Source: Akkermansiaceae bacterium
GTDB taxonomy: Bacteria; Verrucomicrobiota; Verrucomicrobiia; Verrucomicrobiales; Akkermansiaceae
Length of the DNA stretch: 64,000 nucleotides
Assembly: GCA_015062005.1 (NCBI GenBank)
Contig: SUVL01000009.1
Location: 1 to 64,000, forward strand
Reading direction: 5' to 3'
This document shows positions 42,332 to 51,685 of the stretch, one piece after another. The notes beneath the pieces are model-generated. The model had not been told where the DNA came from, did no database searches, and saw nothing but the letters and a program-made list of their open reading frames with translations. A program made the position numbers and the translations under genes. The stretch's first letter is position 1; each line of letters starts with the position of its first letter.

Positions 42332-43423
42332 ATGAGCATCATTTCCTACGCTAATCAGAATGTGTATGAGCTGGTGGCCTACCAGCCCGGCAAGCCAATC
42401 GAGGAAACGGCCCGCGAGCTGGGGCTGCGTCCCGGGGATATCGTGAAGCTGGCTTCCAATGAGAACTCTATGGGCCCCTCCCCGCTGGCGGTGGAGGCCA
42501 TGCAGAAGGCTGCCGCCGGCATGCATATCTACCCGGATGGTGCTTCCTTTGCGCTGCGCAGCCGGGTGGCGGAGTTGCACGGAGTGGATTTTGCCAACAC
42601 CGTGGTGGCCAATGGCAGCAGCGAGCTCATTGAGCTGCTGGCTCATGCCCTCCTGCGCCCTGGTACCGAAGTGATAGCGGCAGATTATGCCTTTACACTT
42701 TATCCTATTGTGGCTAAATTGATGGGGGCGGATTATATTTCAATCCCCAATCGCGATAAGTGGACCCACGACCTGGAGGCCATGCTGGCGGCCATCACCC
42801 CGCAGACGCGCCTGGTGTTCATCACAAACCCGACGAACCCGGTGGGCACCATGGTGACTCAGGAGGAACTGGAAGCCTTTATCGCCCGCGTGCCGGAGCA
42901 TGTGGTCGTGGCTATTGATGAGGCCTATATCGAGTTTGCCGGGTTGCCGACGGATTGTATGCAGTTTGTGAAGCAAGGTAAGAACGTAGCAGTGCTCCGC
43001 ACCTTCTCCAAGGCTTATGGCCTGGCCGGTGCCCGCTGCGGTTACGCCATCACCACTCCGGAGATAGCCGACTTGCTCAATAAGGTACGCTCTCCCTTCA
43101 ATGTGAACGCCTTTGCTCAGGTAGGTGCGCTGGCTGCTCTGGATGATGCAGAGCATATCGCCCGCTCTGTAGAGATGGTAAACAGCGGTCGCAGGCAGTA
43201 TGTGGATTTCTTTGAATCCCGCGGGTTGGAATACGTGCCCAGCCACACCAATTTCATCCTGGTGAATGTGGGCAACGGCGTGGAGGTGTTCCGCAAGGCG
43301 CTTGCGCAGGGAGTTATCATGCGTCCCATGGCTGCCTACGGCTTGACGGAGTTCATCCGCATCACCATCGGCAATGAACAGGAAAATGCACGCTGCCTTG
43401 AGGTGTTGAGTGATATTTTGTGA
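42332..43423 (+). CDS. hisC: Histidinol-phosphate aminotransferase
   Basis: 363 residues. PLP enzyme that converts imidazole-acetol phosphate to histidinol phosphate. It shows KLASNENSMGPSP at the N-terminus, YPDGASFALR, NGSSELIELL, FITNPTNPVGT, the Asp/Tyr pair in AIDEAYIEF, the PLP lysine K227 in TFSKAYGLAGARCGY and the C-terminal EFIRITIGN. Some members also transaminate aromatic amino acids. No other his gene is nearby, so it stands alone between the hairpin array and the RHS region. Confidence 0.93.
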   Translation: MSIISYANQNVYELVAYQPGKPIEETARELGLRPGDIVKLASNENSMGPSPLAVEAMQKAAAGMHIYPDGASFALRSRVAELHGVDFANTVVANGSSELIELLAHALLRPGTEVIAADYAFTLYPIVAKLMGADYISIPNRDKWTHDLEAMLAAITPQTRLVFITNPTNPVGTMVTQEELEAFIARVPEHVVVAIDEAYIEFAGLPTDCMQFVKQGKNVAVLRTFSKAYGLAGARCGYAITTPEIADLLNKVRSPFNVNAFAQVGALAALDDAEHIARSVEMVNSGRRQYVDFFESRGLEYVPSHTNFILVNVGNGVEVFRKALAQGVIMRPMAAYGLTEFIRITIGNEQENARCLEVLSDIL

Positions 43424-43771
43424 CGACAAAATGATGGGAGCCATTCCTGGCTTTTGCCTGATGTTATCTCTCAGGTGCGCAACACCTGAGCATGTGGCAC
43501 AACGTGCTGCGTTCATCCTGCGGTAGGCGTTAGCCCTTTTGTGACTGTGATTTTTTACAACTCCGACACGTTGTGTGTAAACGGCTTATGAAAATTGATG
43601 CCGTTTTCTGAAAATTACCCTGAAATTCGCCTCGACTCATAACGGTTGCAGAAAGTTTCAGAAAACGCTTATTATCTAAGTTTTACAAAACGCGTTAACA
43701 TTACGTGTTCACACTCTCATTGATGCCATTTATGACGTGATTTAAGGATATATGTGTTCCATTCTGGTGTG
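43424..43771. other. 348-bp AT-rich intergenic region
   Basis: No gene was recognised. A weak hairpin AGCCA/TGGCTTTT (43439-43455) could end hisC transcription. A perfect CTCAGGTG-cgcaa-CACCTGAG palindrome lies at about 43471-43491. Near the right end TAAGGATAT precedes a six-codon frame (ATG 43752, MCSILV) whose TGA overlaps the next ATG. Confidence 0.4.
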
Positions 43772-43921
43772 ATGTCACCCAGAGCAGACGTACTCGATAG
43801 CGGCTACAAGTGGGATGGCGAGCTTTACCCCACCCTCACGTACATCAGCTGGAAAGCCACCGGCTACCAAATCGGAGGTAACAACTTCTTCGGGCTTCCT
43901 ACCAAGCACCGGGGTGAATAA
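43772..43921 (+). CDS. Small orphan ORF (49 residues), possible gene remnant
   Basis: Reads MSPRADVLDSGYKWDGELYP and on to a C-terminal GLPTKHRGE. The composition (many Y, W, G and T) looks like real protein and resembles the end of a beta-rich domain rather than a complete small protein. Its ATG overlaps the stop of a six-codon frame that has a good ribosome binding site (AAGGAT), so translational coupling is possible. A real terminator follows 12 bases later. It may be a leftover of an older RHS-type tip or another truncated gene. Confidence 0.35.
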   Translation: MSPRADVLDSGYKWDGELYPTLTYISWKATGYQIGGNNFFGLPTKHRGE

Positions 43922-43933
43922 ACCTCCTCTTTC

Positions 43934-43957
43934 AGCCGGTTATACACCGGCTTTTTC
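43934..43957 (+). terminator. Terminator of the 49-residue ORF unit
   Basis: AGCCGGT (43934-43940), loop TATAC, ACCGGCT (43946-43952), then TTTTT. Confidence 0.75.
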
Positions 43958-43986
43958 TCGGTACTACAAAAAATCGAAAAATAGAC

Positions 43987-44030
43987 TTGACAAACCACTC
44001 TTCATTACGCTATGAGAACCTCGTTCTCAT
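43987..44030 (+). promoter_or_regulatory. Promoter and dyad upstream of the 141-residue gene
   Basis: TTGACA (43987-43992), 17 bp, CTATGA (44010-44015). A perfect dyad ATGAGAACctcGTTCTCAT (44012-44030) overlaps the -10 box and start site. Downstream, a 14-codon frame (MKKWLVRVKRRATA, 44044-44088) precedes the main gene. Confidence 0.5.
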
Positions 44031-44133
44031 CTGGGCAAAAAACATGAAGAAATGGCTTGTTCGTGTCAAAAGGAGGGCGACTGCTTAGAACGGGAGTCAG
44101 CTTTAATAGTCAAAGAAAGGGCACCAGCTTAAA

Positions 44134-44559
44134 ATGAGAAAATATCTAAATCGAAAACACAGTAAGAGAAATTGCATATTGCTTTTCTCTTTTTTTCTCA
44201 TTGTTACGTTTATTATCATATTTTTACAAGATCGGAGTCATGATGATATTCCCCCGTTATACGTAAAAAAAACTTTTTCAGAAGGCTGGTCTCTTACCGG
44301 TAAGACAAGTCATGTATATGGAATTGCAAATTCATACATTGATTTTCTAGAAAATGGTTGGATAGAAGAAAATATAGAAAATGGTAGAGAATTGCAACTC
44401 TCAGAATTTAAACTACTGTATGATAATTATTGCTCATTTTATGGATGTGTTGAATTGATGAATCTTAGTTTCCTTGAAAAGGAATCAGAAAATTATACGA
44501 TAAGGGCTATAGTAAATAAGATTACCGGCGAATCATATATATGTGTATTTGGTCGTTAA
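44134..44559 (+). CDS. AT-rich single-helix membrane protein, candidate immunity or accessory gene
   Basis: 141 residues. Very basic N-terminus (RKYLNRKHSKRN), one hydrophobic helix (LLFSFFLIVTFIIIFL) and an outside-facing domain of about 100 residues containing YIDFLENGWIEENIENGREL and a C-terminal ITGESYICVFGR. The family is not recognised. Base composition is strongly A+T, like the variable tip of the adjacent RHS gene and unlike the rest of the window, so the two were probably acquired together. It is convergent with the RHS gene, whereas immunity genes are usually downstream on the same strand. An immunity role is therefore only a hypothesis. Confidence 0.55.
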   Translation: MRKYLNRKHSKRNCILLFSFFLIVTFIIIFLQDRSHDDIPPLYVKKTFSEGWSLTGKTSHVYGIANSYIDFLENGWIEENIENGRELQLSEFKLLYDNYCSFYGCVELMNLSFLEKESENYTIRAIVNKITGESYICVFGR

Positions 44560-44592
44560 TTTTTCCATAGAGTGTAATTCTTTCAACAGAAA

Positions 44593-44619
44593 GCGCAGAG
44601 CGCTTAAAGTGCTCTGCGC
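44593..44619. terminator. Terminator hairpin shared by the 141-residue gene and rhs
   Basis: GCGCAGAGCGC (44593-44603) pairs with GTGCTCTGCGC (44609-44619), one G-U pair, loop TTAAA. It lies between the two convergent genes. Confidence 0.65.
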
Positions 44620-44668
44620 CGTATATCTATGTTATTAATATTTTTTCTACCCAATTTAGGGAACGCTA

Positions 44669-47600
44669 TTAACGTCCTAAGGAACCACTGAAGTTTTGCC
44701 AAACATTGGGAACCCACAACTCTTGATCAGGAACTTGAAACTGAGAAAAATCTATAATAGGAACGGGTATTTCTGACTGAGGAGGAGTACATGGTATTGA
44801 TTTCTCACCCTCAATTTGCCATTCTCCCATTCTGACATATCGTTTCCAACATATAGGAGAGAAGAGCGCAGTCCATCCATCTTCATAAAAGTTTAAAGTT
44901 GCTCCTGTTTGTTCTAAGATGTATAACGTTGCTTTATATTTAGCTTTTGATGTTTCCAAAAGATATTGAACCTCAATTTTTTCAGCTTTTATTTCAAAAT
45001 TACCTATTTTTGCATGCCTTTCCCATGAGGTTTGAGGAGAGTCTCCAAATCTTTTCATATCGTGTAATATGTCGACATCTTCTACTTCGAATGTTCTTTG
45101 GTAGTTATGGGTCCTAAAATTTTTTTCAATCTTTTCCTCTATTCGATTTTTGATTGTTTCTTCAGATTGTTTCATTGTATTAGGGAAACGCTTTCTAAAC
45201 CAATCTAAATAATCTACTTTTCCTTCACTTCCTCGTAAATTAAATAGATTAATTTGATCGAGCAAATCAGGCTCAGACAGGCCGAGAATATCAATTTTTG
45301 AAACCATTTTATTTAAAATATAAATATAATTATTGTAATAAATGTGGCCGTAAATTGGTTCTCTTCTTCCCCATCTTCCGTTCAGCGGGTTGTAATACCG
45401 CCAGTTGTAGTATACCAGTCCTGTTTCTTCATCATGGAACTCGCTACTCCACTGAATCGGTTGTTCTACATTCCCGATGGCAGTGACGGAGCCGTAGGGG
45501 GAGTAGGTGTAGGCGGTGCGGATGTTGCCGGCGGGGCCGAAGATTTCGCACACGTTTTTGGTGAGATCGAGGCCATAGGTATACCAGGTGCCGTCTTTTT
45601 GGATGGCCAACGGGCGGGTAGCGACAGGCTTGGTGGGATCCCACGTTATCAGCCAAAGGGCGGGATGATTGGTGCGGGTGAGGTCTACACAGGCAACCTG
45701 CAAATAGCCACGGTAGATGAACCTTTGGTGAGAGATGACAGTGCCGTTGCCACTAATGACTTTTTTGAAAACACGGCGGCCCATGAAGTCATAATCGCAT
45801 TTTACAGTGTGGAATTTCCCCTCTTCATCCATGCACGAGAAGTCCGTCGGACGGTTTGCTGCATTATAGTTGAGTGTCCAATCTCCCGTTTCCGTTTGGA
45901 TGTGGTACTGATTACCGTCTGCATCGAATTCCGGTACAAAGAAATTCTCCGCGCTTCGACGAATCATGGTATATTGATTGAGCTCATTGGATGCATACCC
46001 GGTAACTTCATCGCCCTCTGTAGCGGACGTTCTATTCCCGATGTTATCATAAGCATACTCATACTCTGTACCATTGACGGTAGCCGCCGCCAACTCACTG
46101 CGGGTGTTGTAGGTGAAGTTATCATTCACCACTTTACCTTGGCGAGCCGTATTTCGGGCGGTGGGGCGACCGAGGGAGTCATACACATAATCACGCTGCA
46201 CCACAAGGGTCGAGCCACGGTGATAGGCGATGCTCGTGAGCAAGTCGCGCGTGGTCTCGTAGGTGTGAGTGAGTGTCATGCCATTGGGCTTAGTGAGCAC
46301 TTGCAGCAGGTTGCAGCCTGCAAGGTAGGTGTAGCTGAACTGCTTCATTTCCCCACCGTGTACAAAGCCTGCGGTGGCAATACGCCCATCGTTGCCGTAA
46401 CCCGTGCTGACGGTTTGTTGTACTGCTCCGTTCTTGGCGTATGTATAACCGATGGAGCGTCCGAATTCATCTCTCAGCTCTGTAATCAGGTGAGTAACAC
46501 CATCGGTCAACAAGCTGTCGGTTTCCTGTTCACCGAAGCTGTTGTAACCCAGCGTGCGCGTACCTGCGGCATCAATAACTTGCACCAACTGCCCGAGGTG
46601 GTTGTAAGCAAAACTACAGGGTGAGGTGAAGTTATTTACCACCGGTTCTGTTTCACCCTCTTGCAGGGAGTAATAGTAGGTGGTGTTGAGCAACAACCCG
46701 CGAGCATGCTCGTAGGCGTGCGTTTTCACGTTACCACGGGCATCCGTTTCCGTTGCGAGACGGTTGTAGGCATCGTAGGTTTTCACCACGGTGGTATTGT
46801 CTGCGTAGGTCTTCCTGATTTCCAAGCCGGTCACGGGATTGAAAGCCCAGGTTGTTACATCCCCATCAGTTCTCTCACTCGGGTCGGTGGCGATGACCTC
46901 TGACTCGGCGCGGAACGTGCGCAAGGTGGTCATGTTGTCCATGTCATCGTAGCCGAAGCATGCGGGCTGCAGGGCAGTACCCCACTCGGCAATCTTGCGG
47001 CCTCGGAGGTCATACTTATAGCAACTTGTATTTTCCATTGCATCGGTTATGACTGAGGGCTGGTCATGATAAACATCGTACACGGTTGTGGTTGCCGCGT
47101 TTGCTGCATCAGTCTCGCTTACTGTACGTCCGGCAACATCTGTGTTTGTTGAAGTCACATTGCCCCGACCATCTCGCTGTTTTACTTCCAGACCAGACGC
47201 GGTGTATCGACGATACATGTGCAAGGTGATTGTTTTATTCTCCACCTCTACTGAGATGCTCTGAACCGCCAATCCTGTGGTAATCCCTGCATGGTTTTTC
47301 TGCGAAAGGGTCAGACCATCCACCGTTACTACTTCCGCGACGATGCTGGATGTAGGGATGGAGCTGAAGCTCGTCACTTTGGAGGGAGCCGTATACTCCG
47401 ACCAGTTCATGCTGCAGTTGCCACGCACATCGATGCTGAAACTCTTGCTTGCCAACGTGGCGGAGAGCTGCGACATGAGCTGTTTCCTAGAGGAACTCAA
47501 CGCCGCACCCTCAGCATTGTAGCGGGTCTGTGTAGTGACGGTGTAAATGCCATCATCCATAGATTCCACACTGTATGCCATTTCTACCACCGGAGAATTA

Positions 47601-50600
47601 TCCTTGGTGGGAGTATCGCTCAGAGCAAGAGTCTGCTTCACCTGATTGCCGAAGGAATCATACTCATAGAGAGTAGCAGCCGTTTTTTCGGTATTCCATC
47701 CGGTATCCTGATACTGCTTCACCATCTGCCCCTTTGCATCGAACTCGGAACGCGTGTAGATAAATCCATTCAGCGTATTGGGAACGGCTTGCACAATCGT
47801 CTGGCCGAAACCATTGGTAATGATTTGCCCCAGAATAACATCATTTGACAGTTTAGTGGTAATTCGTTCATTGTTACCATTAAGGTCATATACGTAAAAT
47901 TCTTCACGCTGACCGGAACCGGCAATACGAGCCGTAGAACCATCAGTATTCTGTACTGTGATGAACGAGGCTCCTGCAGGAGTAGTAACGGTGGAGGTAA
48001 GACCATCGTTACTATATTCAGTAGTTGATACTCGTCCGAGAAGGTCTACCGAACGAACGACTCGCCCCAATAGGTCATATTCCGTATATTCGGTGGTAGA
48101 CATAGCGCCTACATCCTTGCGGACAGAAAGCGTACGCCCCATCGCATCGTAGGTGTAGGAAGTGATAGTTTCGGGAGTTACGATAATCCTGCTATCCGTG
48201 CCATCTTCTGCCGGGATGCTGACTTCGCAGCGAGTAATTTCCGACAGCTGACGACTGTTGGTATATCCATAGATTGTGGTAATGCCGTCCTCATCCGTCT
48301 CAGACAAGACCTGACCGGAACAGTTGAGCGTCCGAGTTGTGCTGCGCCCATTGTCCTTGAGTGTGCCTACGAGACGATTCTTTTCATCGTAGGTGTTGGT
48401 TACACCGGAAAGCAACGCCCAGGTTTCGCCATCGGACAGCAGGGCGTATTCTTCCACGCGCATGGTATTGCCGTTGGCGGCAACATACTCTACCGAGCGG
48501 CGGCTCTGCCCGGCAACAGCTGCGCCGTTGACTCGCGTTTCAGTTGTAACAGTATATAGAGCACCGTAGGCAGCATTGGCGGCGTATTCATAGTGCGTCT
48601 GCACGCCGTTGACTGCCTGACTCATCTTTACGCGACCTCGGGCATGGGGATTCGTGGCATTGGAAAGCCAAGTTTCATGGACAGTTACCTGAGGTTCGGA
48701 TACACCTGCGGCTGCGCTGCTAATTTCGACACGGCGAACGCCATTAGCTTCCGTATACGTGTAGGTGTCCGTCTTCAGGTCCACTACACTGCCGGACGAA
48801 GTCACTACGCTGTGTACAACCTTGGCAGGGTCAGTATTGGAGGAACCGGCTACTCGATAAGTAGTAGTGGTGAGTCGCTTCTGTCCACCCGCCCAGGGTG
48901 AAGACACCGCAATCACACGACCATAAATATCGTATACCGTTTCGTACACAGCCCCGGAGTGTTCCACTCGTCGAATCTGACGACCAGCCTCATCATACTC
49001 AAAGGTAGTAATCTGAGCAATGTCTGAACCATACGCATCCGTACGAGAAAGGAGGAGTTCACCATTGCCGGTGGAGGTAAAGACCTCACAGACACGAGAT
49101 GCAACCTCATTACCCTTGGAAACAGTCGTCACAATCTGGTAATTGTCCGTACCTTCAATAACAGACTTAACACGCGTTTCGGAGATGATGTCGTCATCTT
49201 CACCTGTCGCCTTGTTCCAGCCTGCCTCAGTGTGCGTCCAAGTCGTGACAAAATCCGGCATGCTTTCGGGAAGACTCCAGTCGCGTTCACGAATAGTCAT
49301 CGTCTTAGCAACAGCATCGCCTGAGATGGTAAATGACTTGAACGGATCCCCGCTAAAGGTGAACAACTGACCTTCCTGCTCAGGAGCGGTAATCTGGCTC
49401 GGCAGGTAGAGCGAAATCGTGAAGCCATTGCCATCTGTTGCCGGGACAACATCCGCCAAACCATCCCAATAGTTCCAAATCTGACGAATGATGCCAGTCT
49501 CCTCATCACGGATGATGGAGAGCTTTTCGTCAGCTTCGATAGTAGCACCATCTGGAGAAATATAGGCGGCAAACTCATTTTTCTCATCACCTGTGAGGTG
49601 GTAGAAAACAGCGGAGTCATCTGCGGAGCTGATGCGTACATAATTAGCCGCCGAAAGGTTGCAGACCACAGAATCATCCTTGCTGAGAGCCGAAACGAAT
49701 CGTACCACCTCAGATTTCTTCGTGGTAGCACCAACACCATAGGCTGCGGAACCATCACCGGCTACAATGTAGTTCGTATAGGCTGCACCGTCAAAGATGC
49801 GGAAGCCCTCGTTTACATCCACCGTATCGCCCTCGGGAACGAGTACGGATGCCAGCGGATGCTTGTAAGTAAGGGATGCAGGAGTCAGCAGGGATTCTTC
49901 GTAATTGAATGCTACGATTTCCGGCTGACCGCCGGGGATGTTGCCCATACCACGGAATGAACCGAATGCGAAAGCAAATCGCATGTGACGCGCATTAGCC
50001 ATGCGCACAACGCCGCCACCGCCCGAGGAGCTTGTAAACGGAGCAATGGTAATGTTGTCGACCGAACGAGCGTTGGGAGAATCTTCACCTCCGTCATTAT
50101 TACCGGGTACTCCGCACGTACCAGAGCACACATCGCAAACAACCTCCTCATTTTCATCAGGGATAATAGTAATGGGAGGGCAAGGTCCCAGAGAACCTTT
50201 CAGCTCGGAAACATTACCAGCCGGATGGTTCATGATGTTGTAATGGGATACAAACACCGGATAAATACCGGCAGGGACGTTTTCCGCCGAAACGGCGAAC
50301 GGATGAGTGGAACCACTCGGGCTGGTATAGTTAATACCGGGAGCGATAATGGTCACGCTGTCATCCACCGTACCCGATGCACTTACAGTAGTAGGTTCAG
50401 TAAGTTCGCACAGTCGGAAGATGGAGGGGTGAACATGCGTTGCATTAGACGGAATACCATGGCCGTAGTTGAACGTAATGTTATCAGAATTACGAGCAAG
50501 GCTACGAGTGATGGTAAAGGACGGTTTCTTGTGGCGAGCCACACTACATTTGGTCGTATAGGACTTATTCATGGTCGTATCAGAGGTTGTGGCACAATCG

Positions 50601-51580
50601 GTGCCGGAGTTAAGGTTGGCAGAAGCGAGAGCTGCTGCGTTTTCGGGAGTGATGTTGGTAACATCGGCGGCATTCACGTCAGAGACGGAACCATTGGCGG
50701 GGGTGTCATTATCTGTAGACATAGTTGTAATAGTGCTGGGGATGTTGTTATCGGCTTCAGCGGAAGCGGGAGCTTCGGCTGCGGCGTCAGAGTTAATAGA
50801 ATCGGTGGAAACAGCGGACGGAGGCTCAACCTGGGGGCTGGCAATCTGTTCGATTTCACCGGGTGAAGCAGCGCATGCGTTGATTTCAACGGAGGTCTGC
50901 ACGGTCTGCACGCAGGAGTTACCCTGGGCATCTTCCTCGGCATGGCCAGAGGAAACTGGGTTGGTCTGGTTAGCGTTCATCGCTCTAGTGTGGGTTGAGT
51001 TTGTGGCAGCAGAGCTACCGGATTCAGCTTCAGCAGAGGGCTCCCCCTCAGCTGCGGCAGGAAGGTTAACACCTTCGGGCTTCTTCTCAGACGTATTGCT
51101 GAGAGTTGACACGGGGCTGCCGGAAGCAACCTCGGGAGTACAGCCATTGGAAGATTGGGGCTGTACGCTAGGTGCGGAAGCGGGCTTCTGCACCTCTTCC
51201 TCACTCGGGGTGAGGGCGGAATTTGAATCAGTTGTCATGTTCTGAACAATGTTAGATTCGGCAGAAAGAAGAGTCCTGCCAGCTCTTGCTTCGAGTGAAG
51301 CGGTGATACCTTGCCCGGTGGGAGCGACCTCGAGTTCACAGTCGTGAGAACCTGATTGCTCGTTAGTAAGCTGCCCAGCCGGAACTTCGGCACCAATCTC
51401 GCCAATGGCGAGCATGTCAGTGGCATCGGTAAGCATAGTGGACTGCCTACTTTCTGCCGAGGTGGGCTCAATGCTAAGCCCGGATTCTTCTCGCTGTGCT
51501 TCGCTTGTCTCGGCGTAGCTTTTCAGCGTAGCCGGATGAGATTCAGCACAGCTTGAGGAAAATTGAAGTGGAGTTCTCAT
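44669..51580 (-). CDS. Giant RHS/YD-repeat protein with variable C-terminal tip
   Basis: 2,303 residues, the largest gene here. Residues 1 to about 350 are low complexity, rich in S, T, A, E, N and P, without a visible signal peptide. A cysteine cluster (CDVCSGTC) and a beta-rich domain follow to about 790. Then come over a thousand residues of YD repeats (TYDAMGRTLSV, TEYDLLGRVVRS, EYDSFGNQVKQ and many others), ending in the RHS core LVYYNWRYYNPLNGRWGRREP near 2065. The last ~230 residues (about 44669-45355) are far more A+T-rich and unrelated to the core: the polymorphic tip position of RHS toxins. The tip contains SWERHAKIGNFEIKAEKIEV and a repeated-looking RMGEWQIEGE; no known toxin fold was recognised. 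XRE and ImmA genes lie upstream on the same strand. Confidence 0.9.
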   Translation of the reverse strand: MRTPLQFSSSCAESHPATLKSYAETSEAQREESGLSIEPTSAESRQSTMLTDATDMLAIGEIGAEVPAGQLTNEQSGSHDCELEVAPTGQGITASLEARAGRTLLSAESNIVQNMTTDSNSALTPSEEEVQKPASAPSVQPQSSNGCTPEVASGSPVSTLSNTSEKKPEGVNLPAAAEGEPSAEAESGSSAATNSTHTRAMNANQTNPVSSGHAEEDAQGNSCVQTVQTSVEINACAASPGEIEQIASPQVEPPSAVSTDSINSDAAAEAPASAEADNNIPSTITTMSTDNDTPANGSVSDVNAADVTNITPENAAALASANLNSGTDCATTSDTTMNKSYTTKCSVARHKKPSFTITRSLARNSDNITFNYGHGIPSNATHVHPSIFRLCELTEPTTVSASGTVDDSVTIIAPGINYTSPSGSTHPFAVSAENVPAGIYPVFVSHYNIMNHPAGNVSELKGSLGPCPPITIIPDENEEVVCDVCSGTCGVPGNNDGGEDSPNARSVDNITIAPFTSSSGGGGVVRMANARHMRFAFAFGSFRGMGNIPGGQPEIVAFNYEESLLTPASLTYKHPLASVLVPEGDTVDVNEGFRIFDGAAYTNYIVAGDGSAAYGVGATTKKSEVVRFVSALSKDDSVVCNLSAANYVRISSADDSAVFYHLTGDEKNEFAAYISPDGATIEADEKLSIIRDEETGIIRQIWNYWDGLADVVPATDGNGFTISLYLPSQITAPEQEGQLFTFSGDPFKSFTISGDAVAKTMTIRERDWSLPESMPDFVTTWTHTEAGWNKATGEDDDIISETRVKSVIEGTDNYQIVTTVSKGNEVASRVCEVFTSTGNGELLLSRTDAYGSDIAQITTFEYDEAGRQIRRVEHSGAVYETVYDIYGRVIAVSSPWAGGQKRLTTTTYRVAGSSNTDPAKVVHSVVTSSGSVVDLKTDTYTYTEANGVRRVEISSAAAGVSEPQVTVHETWLSNATNPHARGRVKMSQAVNGVQTHYEYAANAAYGALYTVTTETRVNGAAVAGQSRRSVEYVAANGNTMRVEEYALLSDGETWALLSGVTNTYDEKNRLVGTLKDNGRSTTRTLNCSGQVLSETDEDGITTIYGYTNSRQLSEITRCEVSIPAEDGTDSRIIVTPETITSYTYDAMGRTLSVRKDVGAMSTTEYTEYDLLGRVVRSVDLLGRVSTTEYSNDGLTSTVTTPAGASFITVQNTDGSTARIAGSGQREEFYVYDLNGNNERITTKLSNDVILGQIITNGFGQTIVQAVPNTLNGFIYTRSEFDAKGQMVKQYQDTGWNTEKTAATLYEYDSFGNQVKQTLALSDTPTKDNSPVVEMAYSVESMDDGIYTVTTQTRYNAEGAALSSSRKQLMSQLSATLASKSFSIDVRGNCSMNWSEYTAPSKVTSFSSIPTSSIVAEVVTVDGLTLSQKNHAGITTGLAVQSISVEVENKTITLHMYRRYTASGLEVKQRDGRGNVTSTNTDVAGRTVSETDAANAATTTVYDVYHDQPSVITDAMENTSCYKYDLRGRKIAEWGTALQPACFGYDDMDNMTTLRTFRAESEVIATDPSERTDGDVTTWAFNPVTGLEIRKTYADNTTVVKTYDAYNRLATETDARGNVKTHAYEHARGLLLNTTYYYSLQEGETEPVVNNFTSPCSFAYNHLGQLVQVIDAAGTRTLGYNSFGEQETDSLLTDGVTHLITELRDEFGRSIGYTYAKNGAVQQTVSTGYGNDGRIATAGFVHGGEMKQFSYTYLAGCNLLQVLTKPNGMTLTHTYETTRDLLTSIAYHRGSTLVVQRDYVYDSLGRPTARNTARQGKVVNDNFTYNTRSELAAATVNGTEYEYAYDNIGNRTSATEGDEVTGYASNELNQYTMIRRSAENFFVPEFDADGNQYHIQTETGDWTLNYNAANRPTDFSCMDEEGKFHTVKCDYDFMGRRVFKKVISGNGTVISHQRFIYRGYLQVACVDLTRTNHPALWLITWDPTKPVATRPLAIQKDGTWYTYGLDLTKNVCEIFGPAGNIRTAYTYSPYGSVTAIGNVEQPIQWSSEFHDEETGLVYYNWRYYNPLNGRWGRREPIYGHIYYNNYIYILNKMVSKIDILGLSEPDLLDQINLFNLRGSEGKVDYLDWFRKRFPNTMKQSEETIKNRIEEKIEKNFRTHNYQRTFEVEDVDILHDMKRFGDSPQTSWERHAKIGNFEIKAEKIEVQYLLETSKAKYKATLYILEQTGATLNFYEDGWTALFSPICWKRYVRMGEWQIEGEKSIPCTPPQSEIPVPIIDFSQFQVPDQELWVPNVWQNFSGSLGR

Positions 51581-51611
51581 TTTTTTTTGACCACGGCTTC
51601 CAAGCGTCGGC

Positions 51612-51632
51612 TGTACGCCGCAAAAGCGAACG
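51612..51632. promoter_or_regulatory. Candidate operator upstream of rhs
   Basis: TGTACGCCGC-AAA-AGCG-A-ACG, a degenerate copy of the palindrome at 53013-53033 (TGTACGCCGC-N3-AGCG-N-AC shared). It lies 32-52 bases upstream of the rhs start codon. Confidence 0.5.
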
Positions 51633-51685
51633 TTTTATTTTATTTCCCCGCCAAATTAGATAGCGGGGAATTTAAGAAGGGAAAA

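Noticed and set aside
44012..44030. LexA/SOS box
   Set aside because: GAAC-N3-GTTC has three central bases, not the four of the known LexA GAAC-N4-GTTC box, and it does not match the TGTTC-N4-GAACA motif I recall for the phylum.
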